From: an uncultured Clostridia bacterium
Lineage (GTDB): Bacteria > Bacillota > Clostridia > Oscillospirales > Acutalibacteraceae
DNA: 24,521 nucleotides
Assembly (NCBI GenBank): GCA_937888485.1
Contig: CALAQQ010000218.1
Location: 1-24,521 of the forward strand
Reading direction: 5' to 3'
The stretch's first letter is position 1. Each line of letters starts with the position of its first letter. A program made the translations under genes and the position numbers. Below are positions 1-7,504 of this stretch, piece by piece. The notes below the pieces were generated by a model that worked only from the letters and a program-made list of their open reading frames with translations, was not told the origin of the DNA and did not search any database.

Positions 1-303
1 AAGTCCCTGGCATGCCCCGGCTTAAGTATTGTAGTAAAACTAATGTCAGGCGGCGTATAGGCAAAATGCCCCGGTATGTACGCAGCAAGATACCGGCGCA
101 AGTCAATTTTCTCGACTCCCGGAAGCGTCTCCAGCTGCTGCACAGAAAAATCGGTGACATCCAAAGCCGCATTTGGCTCAAAAATCGACATGCCGTATTT
201 TTCTGCTGCTTCTTTCACGGCTTTCGACTTGCCGATAAACTCCAAATGCGCCACCGTGGAATACGCATCTCCGGACATTTGGATGTTACGGCGGCTGTTT
301 TGA
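1..303 (-). CDS. Unidentified protein fragment, open at window edge
   Basis: The minus strand is open from the left window edge to about 303 and reads like a real protein, for example FIGKSKAVKEAAEKYGM, followed by QQLETLPGVEKIDLRRYLAAY. The composition is globular and mixed alpha/beta. The overlapping + strand reading of similar length is Arg/Phe/His-rich and looks like a shadow. I do not recognise the family. No start codon with a ribosome site can be assigned, because the frame simply runs into the coaD sequence on the other side of about position 304. The third-position G/C content is clearly higher than in the following genes. Either the fragment was joined to coaD by rearrangement or insertion, or the contig is chimeric here. 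Confidence 0.5.
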
Positions 304-567
304 TATAAATTTACACTCAAACAAAAAAATGCTGCGGCAGTCGTAAAAGGTCTTCGCGCCGTTTCCGATTTCGAGGACGAATTCCAGCAGGCTCTTATCA
401 ATAAAAAGCTCAATCCCGACGTTGAAACAATGTTTCTTGCCGCAGAGGCAGAAAGTATGTATCTGAGCTCAAGCGTTGTAAAACAGGTATCGGCTCTGGG
501 AGGAGATGTTTCTCCGTTCGTGCCCGGCGAGATACTTGAAGATATAATCGAAAGATTGGGATTATAA
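304..567 (+). pseudogene. coaD: Pantetheine-phosphate adenylyltransferase, C-terminal fragment
   Basis: CoaD transfers AMP from ATP to 4'-phosphopantetheine, the penultimate step of coenzyme A synthesis. About 87 residues of the C-terminal half are present. They include the family signature VVKGLRAVSDFEDEF, the NKKLNPDVETMFL segment, and the end motif SSSVVKQVSALGGDVSPFVP. The N-terminal half with the nucleotide-binding TxGH motif is missing: going upstream the frame meets a TGA at 301-303, and the sequence before it codes for something else on the other strand. The reading is intact from about 304 to the TAA at 565-567. As it stands the product could not be active. Because coaD is normally essential, I favour an assembly join or a second intact copy elsewhere over a true loss. 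Confidence 0.85.
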
Positions 568-610
568 TTACAGTACAATGGATAAGCATTAAAAGAAAGG
601 AATTAATAAA

Positions 611-1222
611 ATGCATATTGAAGAATTACTTGATGAAATTATTGAAACTATCGACAACGGATTTAACCTGAAAATCTTCCACAAGACAATCGTTGACGGA
701 GATAAGGTTATTGACCTCTCAAACACCGTAAGAAGCAGTCTTCCTGCTGAGTTTGAAAGTGCAAAGAGAATTACTGCTGACAGAAATAAGATTATTGAGT
801 CAGCGGAGCAGTGGGCTATTTCAAAGAAAAACTCAGCCGATAAGGAAGCTGTATCCATAGTTGAAGGAGCAACAGCAAAGGCAAACAGCATTGTAGCTCA
901 GGCAGAGGCTCAGGCTCAGCAGATTGTTGAGAATGCACAGCTTCATGCCGAACAGCTTATCTCAGAAAACAATATCACAAGAGTTGCAAACGAAAGAGCA
1001 ACAAATCTTCTTGAAACAACAAAGAATGATTGTGATATGCTTATGAACTCCACAAGAGCAGATTGCGATGAGCTTACATCACAGGCAAAGCAGTGGGCTG
1101 ATGACGTGAGAACAGCTGCTTACGATTATGCTATGAGAATGGTTGCAGAGGTTGACAATTTCCTTCAGGGCTCAGTCAGCGACCTGAGACAGACAAAGGG
1201 CAACCTTGAGAATATGCAGTGA
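611..1222 (+). CDS. Coiled-coil protein, ATPase subunit E/H-like or DivIVA-like
   Basis: A 203-residue soluble protein with no signal peptide. The first 40 residues are acidic and helical. Residues 70-190 are Ala/Glu/Gln-rich with heptad-like spacing, as in the coiled coils of V-type ATPase peripheral stalk subunits and DivIVA-like proteins. Clostridial genomes often carry such a gene after coaD, usually annotated only as ATPase or cell-division initiation protein; that is recalled knowledge and no precise function follows. An AGAAAGGA ribosome site at 593-600 supports the ATG at 611. It begins 43 nt after coaD and is followed 5 nt later by the FUSC gene, so these genes are probably cotranscribed. 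Confidence 0.6.
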   Translation: MHIEELLDEIIETIDNGFNLKIFHKTIVDGDKVIDLSNTVRSSLPAEFESAKRITADRNKIIESAEQWAISKKNSADKEAVSIVEGATAKANSIVAQAEAQAQQIVENAQLHAEQLISENNITRVANERATNLLETTKNDCDMLMNSTRADCDELTSQAKQWADDVRTAAYDYAMRMVAEVDNFLQGSVSDLRQTKGNLENMQ

Positions 1223-1227
1223 TCTGA

Positions 1228-1800
1228 ATGCAGAATAAATTGAGTATACCCGGAATAGGACTTCGTAATATTAAAACAGCGCTGGCAGTTTTTCTCTGTC
1301 TCATTTCCTATGCTTTTGCGGGATTTGTGACGGAAAAGGCTTCAGCCGCAGGGCTTAGTGTGCCCGGATTTATTGAGACACTTATAAGCAGGGAGACGGC
1401 TATCTATGCTTGTCTTGCTGCTGTGGTGGTTATGGGGAGCAGTGTGTCAAAATCGTTTCGTTCAGGAATTTCCCGAATTATCGGAACTGTAATCGGCGGT
1501 CTCCTCGGCAGCGCATACCTTCATATCGGAGGCTATCTGAATTTTGACAAGGCAGCATTTATTCTCATACCTCTGGGACTCATTGCGCTGATTTATTTTC
1601 TTACCCTTATTAAAGAAAAGGATGCAGTGGTTATCGCTGCAGCCACATATCTTATTATTGTAATAACGCTTGACACGGGAGCGCCTCTTTTGTATGCGTT
1701 TAACAGGGTGCTCAGCACAAGCTACGGTGTTATAATTTCGCTTTGTGTAAACAATTTTATCGGCAGACCGAAAAATGAGGAGAAGATAAAGAATGAATAA
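1228..1800 (+). CDS. FUSC / aromatic acid exporter family membrane protein
   Basis: A 190-residue polytopic membrane protein. Hydrophobic segments fall near residues 14-33, 57-71, 84-99, 108-127, 132-148 and 160-174. The SRIIGTVIGGLLG segment (82-94) and NRVLSTSYGVIISLCVN (159-175) match the pattern of the N-terminal membrane domain of FUSC-like putative exporters (the DUF939/ArAE group). It has the usual size of the short Gram-positive members, which lack the cytoplasmic domain. Substrate unknown. No good ribosome site precedes the ATG, and the previous stop is only 5 nt away, which suggests translational coupling. Its end overlaps the start of the next gene by 8 nt. Confidence 0.7.
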   Translation: MQNKLSIPGIGLRNIKTALAVFLCLISYAFAGFVTEKASAAGLSVPGFIETLISRETAIYACLAAVVVMGSSVSKSFRSGISRIIGTVIGGLLGSAYLHIGGYLNFDKAAFILIPLGLIALIYFLTLIKEKDAVVIAAATYLIIVITLDTGAPLLYAFNRVLSTSYGVIISLCVNNFIGRPKNEEKIKNE

Positions 1801-2653
1801 AAAAACGAAAATAGCAGTCATAGTAGTTGCACTTGTTGTGGTTCTCAGTGCTGTTGCAGGTGTGATTTATAAGGAAGTTACTACGGTTAAGCCTATAACA
1901 GTAAAAGAAACCGTATCCGTTTCTCAGTCACAAATTGAGGATTTATCAAAGGTGAAGCTCATTGCGCACAGAGGTCTTTCGGGCATAACCCCCGAAAACA
2001 CAATGGCTTCAATAAAAGCTGCCTGCGATGCGGGATTTTACGGTGTTGAATTCGATATACGTCTTACAAGCGACGGTCAATGGGTTGTTCACCACGATGA
2101 AAATCTCAACAGACTTGCAGGCGTTAAGACAAAGATTGCCGATATGACTCTTGAAGAGATACAGGCAATCAACTTCAATAACGGTGCGAATATCGAGAAA
2201 TACGACGGTATCACAGCTCCTTCTTTAAGAGAAGCTCTTGATTATATTTCAACCACGGATACAATACCGGTAATTGAAATCAAAACCGAAACCAAGGATG
2301 GTATAAGAGAGCTTGTTGCCATTCTCAAGGAATACGGTTATCTTGAAACTGCAAGAATTATATCATTCTATGAGGAGCCTTTAAAGGAATTCAAGAGAAT
2401 TTGCAACAGAACGCCCATAAGCTTTCTTGTTCACGAAATCAATGATGATGTGGTGTCAATATGCACCGAAAATGAATTTGATGCCATCAGCTTCAATCAC
2501 AAAAACGTAAAGCAGAAGCACATTCAGAAGGCTGTGGATGCAGGGCTTATTCTTCAGACCTGGACGGTTGACAATCCCGAAGCACTTGCTGAATTTTACG
2601 GCTACGGTGTGGAATATTTCACCACAAACTGTATTATTCCTGACCTGCAGTAA
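1793..2653 (+). CDS. Membrane-anchored glycerophosphodiester phosphodiesterase
   Basis: A 286-residue GDPD-family enzyme predicted to hydrolyse glycerophosphodiesters to glycerol 3-phosphate and an alcohol outside the membrane. A hydrophobic segment at residues 7-26 after MNKKTK forms an uncleaved anchor or signal. The catalytic TIM-barrel domain runs from about 54 to the end. Visible hallmarks are AHRG (58-61), PENT (67-70), VEFDIR (85-90, metal-binding E86 and D88), HHD (100-102), EIK (162-164) and QTWTVDN near 255. The length is normal for the single-domain enzyme. An AGGAGA ribosome site inside the end of the FUSC gene precedes the ATG, and the 8-nt overlap implies one operon. The link to FUSC transport is unknown. 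Confidence in the family is high, in the substrate low. Confidence 0.92.
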   Translation: MNKKTKIAVIVVALVVVLSAVAGVIYKEVTTVKPITVKETVSVSQSQIEDLSKVKLIAHRGLSGITPENTMASIKAACDAGFYGVEFDIRLTSDGQWVVHHDENLNRLAGVKTKIADMTLEEIQAINFNNGANIEKYDGITAPSLREALDYISTTDTIPVIEIKTETKDGIRELVAILKEYGYLETARIISFYEEPLKEFKRICNRTPISFLVHEINDDVVSICTENEFDAISFNHKNVKQKHIQKAVDAGLILQTWTVDNPEALAEFYGYGVEYFTTNCIIPDLQ

Positions 2654-2699
2654 GGGTGAAAAATATTTCGTAAAAAAATAAAAAAATTGAAGAAATCTA

Positions 2700-2728
2700 T
2701 TGACAATTCCGTAAACCTTTGTTATACT
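2700..2728 (+). promoter_or_regulatory. Vegetative promoter of tRNA-Leu
   Basis: A perfect TTGACA at 2700-2705 is followed after 17 nt by TATACT at 2723-2728. Transcription would begin just before the tRNA at 2741. The stretch between the phosphodiesterase gene and this promoter is A/T-rich with no other signal. Confidence 0.88.
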
Positions 2729-2740
2729 ACATAGGCACTT

Positions 2741-2825
2741 GCGAGAGTGGCGGAATCGGCAGACGCGCACGTTTGAGGGGCGTGTGGGGCAGCTCGTACG
2801 GGTTCAAGTCCCGTCTCTCGCACCA
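2741..2825 (+). tRNA. tRNA-Leu (anticodon GAG)
   Basis: An 85-nt class II tRNA with an encoded CCA end. The acceptor stem GCGAGAG pairs with CTCTCGC, the anticodon stem CACGT/GCGTG carries the loop TTGAGGG (anticodon GAG, reading CUC/CUU), there is a long variable arm, and the T-arm is ACGGG-TTCAAGT-CCCGT. It is the last host gene before the mobile element. Its sequence is intact, and the recombinase is the serine type, so the tRNA itself is not obviously the attachment site. Confidence 0.95.
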
Positions 2826-2826
2826 T

Positions 2827-2869
2827 AGTGAGTATTCATAACACAAGTGAATACTCACTTTTCTTTTTT
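2827..2869 (+). terminator. Intrinsic terminator of tRNA-Leu
   Basis: A 12-bp perfect stem (2827-2838 with 2848-2859, AGTGAGTATTCA and its complement) with a 9-nt loop, followed by a T-rich tract to 2869. Confidence 0.9.
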
Positions 2870-2901
2870 ACATTTCCTCATAGTTAATATTGTTATGTAT
2901 C

Positions 2902-2928
2902 GAGCAGGTTTTGAGCCTGCTCTTTTTT
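2902..2928 (+). terminator. Second + strand terminator at the element's left edge
   Basis: GAGCAGG (2902-2908) pairs with CCTGCTC (2916-2922) around a 7-nt loop and is followed by six T. It points right, into the 3' end of the minus-strand recombinase gene, and has no T-tract in the other direction. It may shield the element from read-through of the tRNA promoter, or mark the element boundary. Confidence 0.7.
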
Positions 2929-2929
2929 G

Positions 2930-4606
2930 TTATGCCGTGAGATATTCCACGGCTACACCTTGTCTTGCTTCAAGGACTACGTTTTCCTCTTTGACAGGAT
3001 TTTCAATCACCCCGAAAAAGCGGTAATGAATGATAATTCTCTGTGTTCTGCTTTTACCCTTACCTTCAATGGAGTATACTTCAATCTTTTCAACCAGTTC
3101 ATTTAGAAGTGCTGGCGTAAGCGTTTCCATCTGCATAAACTTACGTACAGCTGCTGTGAACTGTTCTTTGCTCGTACGCAGGTTTTCCGTTTCGGCAAGT
3201 TCATCACGGTATTGCTTGATTTTAACCTTCAGTTCATCTCGCTCTGCTTCATATTTCTGCGAGAGCTGCATAAAGCTTTCTTCATTTACAATCCCATTGA
3301 TATGTTTCTCAAAAAGCTTTTCGTACATCACTGCAACCTCTTTTGTTCTCGCTGTAGCCTTATCAATACTGCTTTCAAGAAACTTCTGCTGATTGACTAT
3401 GCTTTTGTTCGTCTTGGCTTCAAGAATATCCGCAAATGCTTGTTCATCCCCGGTGAGAAAACTTGCAAGACTTCTCAATTCAAGCATCATAATCTGTTCC
3501 AAAGAGTCAGCTCTAACGTAATGTGTCTGTTCACAAGTGCCCCTGTGACCTTTGTAGTTGGAACACATAAAATACTTGATGTCGGTATTTGGATGATTGA
3601 CATTAAACCATAAAGGGCTTCCGCAATCGGAGCAGTATAACAAGCCGCAAAACATATTCTTTTCGGCGTGTTTGGGATTGGGTGCTCGGCGTTTTGCCTT
3701 GGCTTTCATTTTCTGAACTGTTTCAAAAGTGTTTCTGTCAATAATCGGTTCGTGAACATCCTTAAATACTTTCCAGTTTTCTTCAGGATTTGGTATTCTC
3801 GTTTTGTTCTTGAAGTTCTTGGAGTAGGTTTTAAAGTTGATAACATCACCGCAGTATTCCTGCTGAGCAAGTATTTTCTGAACGGTTGATTTGTTCCATT
3901 TGTACGGATTGGTCTGTGTTTTTTTTCCGCCTTTCTTAAGACCCTTGCTTTGCCAATATGCCAGCGGAATCAATATTTCGCTTTCTTGTAAGAGTCGGGC
4001 GATAGTTTCGTTGCCCTTACCCTCTATACACATGGCAAATATTCTTTTGACTACTTCCGCAGCTTCGGTATCAACAACCCATTTCTTTTTGTTGTTTGGG
4101 TCTTTCATATACCCGTAAGGCGGTTGAGATAAAGGCTCTCCGAGATTACCTCGGATACGATGTGAACAACGGACTTTACGACTTATGTCACGAGCATACA
4201 TCTCGTTCATAATGTTCTTGAACGGTGCGATTTCATTATCACCGTCATTACTGTCAACCAAATCATTGACAGCTATGAATCTGATGTTATGTTCGGGAAA
4301 GAAGTTATCCGTATAATGACCGACAGAAACATAATCTCTCCCCAGACGGGATAAGTCTTTAACAATTACAGTTGTTACATATCCCATTTCAATATCTTCA
4401 AGCATTGCCTGAAAACCCGGTCTGTTGAAATTCGTCCCTGTATAACCGTCATCAACATAAAACTTGGTATTAGTCAGCTTCAAGTCTTTTGCCTTCTGAG
4501 AAAGCAGTTTTTTCTGATTGGCTATGGAGTTACTCTCCTTGTCTGTACCGTCATCACGGGACAGGCGGCAATAGATGGCGGTGATGCCATAATTATCTGA
4601 CTGCAT
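2930..4606 (-). CDS. Large serine recombinase (TnpX/TndX type)
   Basis: A 558-residue site-specific recombinase that excises and integrates the surrounding element through a serine-DNA intermediate. The N-terminal resolvase domain (about 7-150) has the catalytic serine in YCRLSRDD (S16) and the DLSRLGRD motif (84-91). The recombinase domain follows (about 160-260), then a zinc ribbon with Cys at about 325, 328, 348 and 358, a coiled coil (about 400-480) and a DUF4368-like C-terminus. The length matches recombinases of Tn4451-, Tn5397- and Tn1549-related transposons. The sequence AAAGGAGG stands just before the ATG. Its start overlaps the end of the TnpW-like gene by 14 nt. It is the outermost element gene, the usual place for this enzyme. 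Confidence 0.95.
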   Translation of the reverse strand: MQSDNYGITAIYCRLSRDDGTDKESNSIANQKKLLSQKAKDLKLTNTKFYVDDGYTGTNFNRPGFQAMLEDIEMGYVTTVIVKDLSRLGRDYVSVGHYTDNFFPEHNIRFIAVNDLVDSNDGDNEIAPFKNIMNEMYARDISRKVRCSHRIRGNLGEPLSQPPYGYMKDPNNKKKWVVDTEAAEVVKRIFAMCIEGKGNETIARLLQESEILIPLAYWQSKGLKKGGKKTQTNPYKWNKSTVQKILAQQEYCGDVINFKTYSKNFKNKTRIPNPEENWKVFKDVHEPIIDRNTFETVQKMKAKAKRRAPNPKHAEKNMFCGLLYCSDCGSPLWFNVNHPNTDIKYFMCSNYKGHRGTCEQTHYVRADSLEQIMMLELRSLASFLTGDEQAFADILEAKTNKSIVNQQKFLESSIDKATARTKEVAVMYEKLFEKHINGIVNEESFMQLSQKYEAERDELKVKIKQYRDELAETENLRTSKEQFTAAVRKFMQMETLTPALLNELVEKIEVYSIEGKGKSRTQRIIIHYRFFGVIENPVKEENVVLEARQGVAVEYLTA

Positions 4607-4883
4607 TTGTCCTCCTTTCTCCGGCAGTCGAATTTACATATTCTGTGTTGATTATATTAATATCCTGAGTAGTTGTCAAATGTGCAAAATCGCCTCCGAT
4701 AAATTCCGATAATTTTTCTTTCATAGTTTTGTTTTCTGTTTTACTGAAACGGGTTGAAACAATATAACGGACACCGTTGATGACATATTCATTTGCATCG
4801 CCATCTTTATTGAGTTTTAATTCAGCACGGGTGTTGCCGATTGTTTCGATAATCTTGAATTTTAAAATGTGCCAAAATCTCAT
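4593..4883 (-). CDS. TnpW-like small transposon protein
   Basis: A 96-residue protein. Its segment YIVSTRFSKTENKTMKEKL (about residues 40-58) followed by SEFIG resembles the conserved core of TnpW proteins, which accompany TnpX-type recombinases in clostridial transposons; in that family a short strand is followed by FS-T-ETM-EKI. The match is from memory. Function is unknown; I infer an accessory role in transposition or its control. Its ATG shares one base with the ParB gene's TAA stop, and its end overlaps the recombinase by 14 nt, so mob-parB-tnpW-recombinase form one translationally coupled unit. No membrane segment is seen. Confidence 0.6.
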   Translation of the reverse strand: MRFWHILKFKIIETIGNTRAELKLNKDGDANEYVINGVRYIVSTRFSKTENKTMKEKLSEFIGGDFAHLTTTQDINIINTEYVNSTAGERRTNAVR

Positions 4884-5791
4884 TATCTTGCCCCCCTATC
4901 ACTTCTGGTTTTGTTCTGTTGTTTAGACCATTTTTCAAGCAAAGCGATTAATAACTCGCTGACCTGCTTTTGCGTATAGTCTTTGGGTATGAATTTTCGT
5001 ATGTCATCAAGTTTTATGGTTATCTTTTCTTTCTGATTCGCTTTTGACTTGCTCATCACTGCAAAGATTTGGTCCATAGTAAGCAATTCCGCAAGGGATA
5101 GATTGCGTAACTGTTGTGCCTGTGACAGTGAGGGTGTACAATCTTCGCTGTTCATTGTTTCGAGTAAATTCTTTTGCTCGTCTACACGCAGATACGAAAG
5201 CTCAACAGCAGGAGTGAGTGCAATTTTGCCTTCATCAACTTTGTCAAGCAACTCGGGTATCAGCTTTGTCAGCCGTATATACCTCTTTACTTGTGACGGA
5301 CTGTCTTCTGTCGAAATATCCTCTGCCGCCAACTTCGGACCAAGTTGGACCGAAGTTAAATCCGTTCGCCTGCCTTGTTGTTTCATTGCATCCATTTTCA
5401 TCTTGTATGCCTTCGCTTTTTCGGACGGTAAGATATGTTCTCTCTGCAAATTGGAATCAACCATAGCAATAACCGCTTCTTCATAAGTGAGTTCTTTAAA
5501 TACTGCAGGTATTGTTTCAAGCCCCAACTTTTTGCAGGCTAAATATCTGCGGTGACCCGATATGATGTCATACTTGGTTTTTCTCACATCCATATATGTT
5601 ACGATTATCGGTGTGAGGACTCCGTTTTTCTTTATGCTTTGAGTCAGCATTTCCATCTCTTCATCATCACGTACCTTGTACGGGTGATTCCTGAATGGCT
5701 GCAATTCATCAAGGGGTATGTTTAATTCCTTTGTCGGCTCAGTAAAAACTTTAGCCGCTTTTTCCAATAAAGATTCTTTTTTATCTTTCAT
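4883..5791 (-). CDS. ParB/Spo0J-family DNA-binding protein of a mobile element
   Basis: About 302 residues. A ParB N-terminal domain lies at about 25-110, with IPLDELQPFRNHPY, the segment DIISGHRRYLACKKLG (the family's GxRR nucleotide-binding motif) and VDSNLQREHILPSEKA. A helix-turn-helix-like region follows around residues 160-230, and the C-terminal dimer region is Lys/Gln-rich. Such proteins are regular passengers of clostridial conjugative and mobilizable transposons. No ParA partner is present, so a role in partition is doubtful and a role in element maintenance or regulation is inferred. An upstream in-frame ATG exists at 5812, but GGAAGGAAG lies between the two and serves the ATG at 5791. 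The start overlaps the relaxase gene by 11 nt. Confidence 0.9.
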   Translation of the reverse strand: MKDKKESLLEKAAKVFTEPTKELNIPLDELQPFRNHPYKVRDDEEMEMLTQSIKKNGVLTPIIVTYMDVRKTKYDIISGHRRYLACKKLGLETIPAVFKELTYEEAVIAMVDSNLQREHILPSEKAKAYKMKMDAMKQQGRRTDLTSVQLGPKLAAEDISTEDSPSQVKRYIRLTKLIPELLDKVDEGKIALTPAVELSYLRVDEQKNLLETMNSEDCTPSLSQAQQLRNLSLAELLTMDQIFAVMSKSKANQKEKITIKLDDIRKFIPKDYTQKQVSELLIALLEKWSKQQNKTRSDRGAR

Positions 5792-6998
5792 AATTTTTAT
5801 ACTTCCTTCCATTTTTAAATTTTACTTGTTGTTCCGGCTTGTCCTTTCGGACAGTTTTCAGAACATCATCAATAAATGCCTTTACTTTTTCAGGCATAGC
5901 CTTCAAGGCTTCCAAATATGGAGCACAACTCTGTTTCAGTTCATATAGCTGTGCTTCAAGTCTGTTGATTCTGCTCTGTAAATCCCAGCATCTTTTAGAG
6001 AGTCTTTTGTTTTCTTCTTCAAGTGTTTTTACCTGACCTCTTACGATAACGCATTCCTTGGCCATATTGCTTAAATCATCGTAATCTTCTTTTGAGACCG
6101 TTACCTTGCCGGTCAGAGTTTTCTTTCCCATGCTTTCGATTTCCGAAAACATTTTGTGTACTGTTTTGACTTCTTCATATTGTGTTTCTGTTTTTTGCAG
6201 TTTACTTTCAATATCCTTTAAGCGTTTTGTATCCTGTTGTATTTCATATTGCAGACCAGTTAAATGTTCTGTTGTGCTACCTTTAATGCCTCTTATAATG
6301 TCTGTGTATCCTGCGGAGTTCATATATTCAAAAAAGTCATCCTGTAAGATGCTATATGACGGGATTAAAATTGGCTTGCCTTTTTCGTTGTATCGGGGGT
6401 TACCGTTTTCATCAACTGCCTGCGGTGATTTCCATTTCTTTGAATGACTTATCTGATTGACTGTTTCTTTTACTTTTCCAACCAAAGATTTGTCCTTACA
6501 CCGTTTAGTCCAAAGTATTTGCTTTTCGACAACGGGCAGAGCGACAAGATGCATGTGGTAGTGATAGATAGGTTTTCCTTTTTCTTCGGACAGTGCTATG
6601 TTTAACTCATCTGCATGCATTACGGCTGATATAATATTTTCTTCGCCGTACAGAGTAACAGCAAAACGGTATGCATCTTCATAGAATTTCTTTGCATATT
6701 CATAGCCGCCGTGTTTCTCAAAGTAGTCTGTATTGACATCAAAAATCACCTCATCAAACACCTTTGCATCTTTTTTTAGTCCACGCATAGAAACCTTACC
6801 GTCTGAAATAAGCTTGTCTAACTGCTCGTTGTAGGTTAGTTCACCGCAGCTTTTGAAATGCACATTCATCTCGGTCCGTGATAAATCAACATTCATATTC
6901 TGATAGTGTTCGTTCTTGCGTTCGTTGTGTCTTTCATATTTACCGATAGTTGATTGCGTATGAGTAACCACCCTTGCAACGCTGTAATTACTTCTCAT
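5781..6998 (-). CDS. MobV-family relaxase (Mob/Pre)
   Basis: A 405-residue relaxase that nicks one strand at oriT and stays attached to it so that the element can be transferred by the machinery of another conjugative element. Motifs seen: MNVDLSRTEMNVHF (35-48); HADE (128-131) followed by HYHMH (146-150), which together form the HxDE...HxH metal-binding active site typical of MobV; and a long coiled coil from about 240 to 380. The length equals that of plasmid Mob/Pre proteins. An exceptionally strong AAAGGAGGTG ribosome site lies 5 nt before the ATG. A matching nick-site hairpin lies about 50 nt upstream. No type IV secretion genes are present, so transfer would depend on a helper. Confidence 0.93.
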   Translation of the reverse strand: MRSNYSVARVVTHTQSTIGKYERHNERKNEHYQNMNVDLSRTEMNVHFKSCGELTYNEQLDKLISDGKVSMRGLKKDAKVFDEVIFDVNTDYFEKHGGYEYAKKFYEDAYRFAVTLYGEENIISAVMHADELNIALSEEKGKPIYHYHMHLVALPVVEKQILWTKRCKDKSLVGKVKETVNQISHSKKWKSPQAVDENGNPRYNEKGKPILIPSYSILQDDFFEYMNSAGYTDIIRGIKGSTTEHLTGLQYEIQQDTKRLKDIESKLQKTETQYEEVKTVHKMFSEIESMGKKTLTGKVTVSKEDYDDLSNMAKECVIVRGQVKTLEEENKRLSKRCWDLQSRINRLEAQLYELKQSCAPYLEALKAMPEKVKAFIDDVLKTVRKDKPEQQVKFKNGRKYKNYER

Positions 6999-7039
6999 TT
7001 TTTCACCTCCTTTCGCTGATTTTGTTCCGCTACTTTTTC

Positions 7040-7066
7040 AAAGTGCGTAACCCACTATGACACTTT
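7040..7066 (-). other. Candidate oriT hairpin for the MobV relaxase
   Basis: On the minus strand AAAGTG and CACTTT (7061-7066 and 7040-7045 on +) flank a loop containing TAGTGGGTTA (7057-7048). The nick site of the MobV prototype MobM of pMV158 is, from memory, TAGTGTG/TTA inside an AAAGT..ACTTT hairpin; nine of ten bases and the arm design agree. By analogy the nick would fall between the bases pairing with 7051 and 7050. It lies immediately upstream of the relaxase gene, the expected place. Confidence 0.7.
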
Positions 7067-7112
7067 CAGCCTGAATGTCTGTAAAGATGTCCGTGGGCTC
7101 TGCGAGGCTTTT

Positions 7113-7199
7113 GCCTGCAGTTTGAGGAACGTCCCTCACTTATATATCGACATAAGCGAGATTAAATGTTCCTGACAATTCAGAAAATTTTCTGCAGGC
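7113..7199 (-). repeat. Nested inverted repeats upstream of mob
   Basis: Three arms nest in order: GCCTGCAG (7113-7120) with CTGCAGGC (7192-7199); AGGAAC (7125-7130) with GTTCCT (7168-7173); and CTCACTTAT (7135-7143) with ATAAGCGAG (7152-7160), whose single irregular pair becomes G-U when read as minus-strand RNA. A 14-bp palindrome CAGAAAATTTTCTG sits at 7181-7194. It may be an RNA structure in the relaxase leader or part of the oriT region. Confidence 0.6.
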
Positions 7200-7246
7200 A
7201 GGAGCGAAGGAGCAAATTCACCCTTCGCTTTTTACGCACAAAACAA

Positions 7247-7340
7247 AAATAGCCGTTACATTCCATACTAACAACTTCCTTAAGGGCATTAAATTCAAGC
7301 CTTTTAAGCAAAGTGTTCATAAGAAATGTAACGGCTATTT
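7247..7340. repeat. 16-bp inverted repeat with a 62-nt spacer
   Basis: AAATAGCCGTTACATT (7247-7262) is perfectly complementary to 7325-7340. A smaller dyad built on TTAAGGGC / GCCTTTTAA lies inside the spacer. A 67-codon minus-strand reading crosses the whole structure but has no ribosome site and an unconvincing composition, so I regard the structure as the real signal. Confidence 0.55.
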
Positions 7341-7481
7341 GAGTATTATTTCTGAGTTGCCTTACGCACCGAAGTGCAATCAATATTAAATTGTATTTTT
7401 GATTGTGACTACATTATATGGAACAAATGTTCTTTTGTCAAGTAGTGTTTTGAAAAATTTTTGATACAAATAGAAATTTTC

Positions 7482-7504
7482 CCACCTCTGATTTGAGGTA
7501 GGGA
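7482..7504 (-). terminator. Possible weak terminator after hamB
   Basis: ACCTC and GAGGT, extended by a CCC/GGG pairing across a one-base irregularity, form a hairpin 8 nt beyond the hamB stop on the minus strand. It is followed by AAAATTT rather than a pure T-tract, so termination is uncertain. Confidence 0.35.

Noticed and set aside
12..308. + strand reading frame of 98 codons at the left edge
   Set aside because: Rich in Arg, Phe, His and Cys with no ribosome site; the minus-strand frame over the same bases has a much more protein-like composition.
2741..2825. tRNA-Leu as attachment site of the element
   Set aside because: The tRNA is intact, no duplicate of its 3' end was seen near 16400-16560, and the integrase is a serine recombinase rather than the tyrosine type that favours tRNA ends.
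7180..7383. 67-codon minus-strand frame upstream of mob
   Set aside because: No ribosome site, and it runs across two inverted-repeat structures. Explained better as structured non-coding DNA; kept open only if homologues show codon-level conservation.
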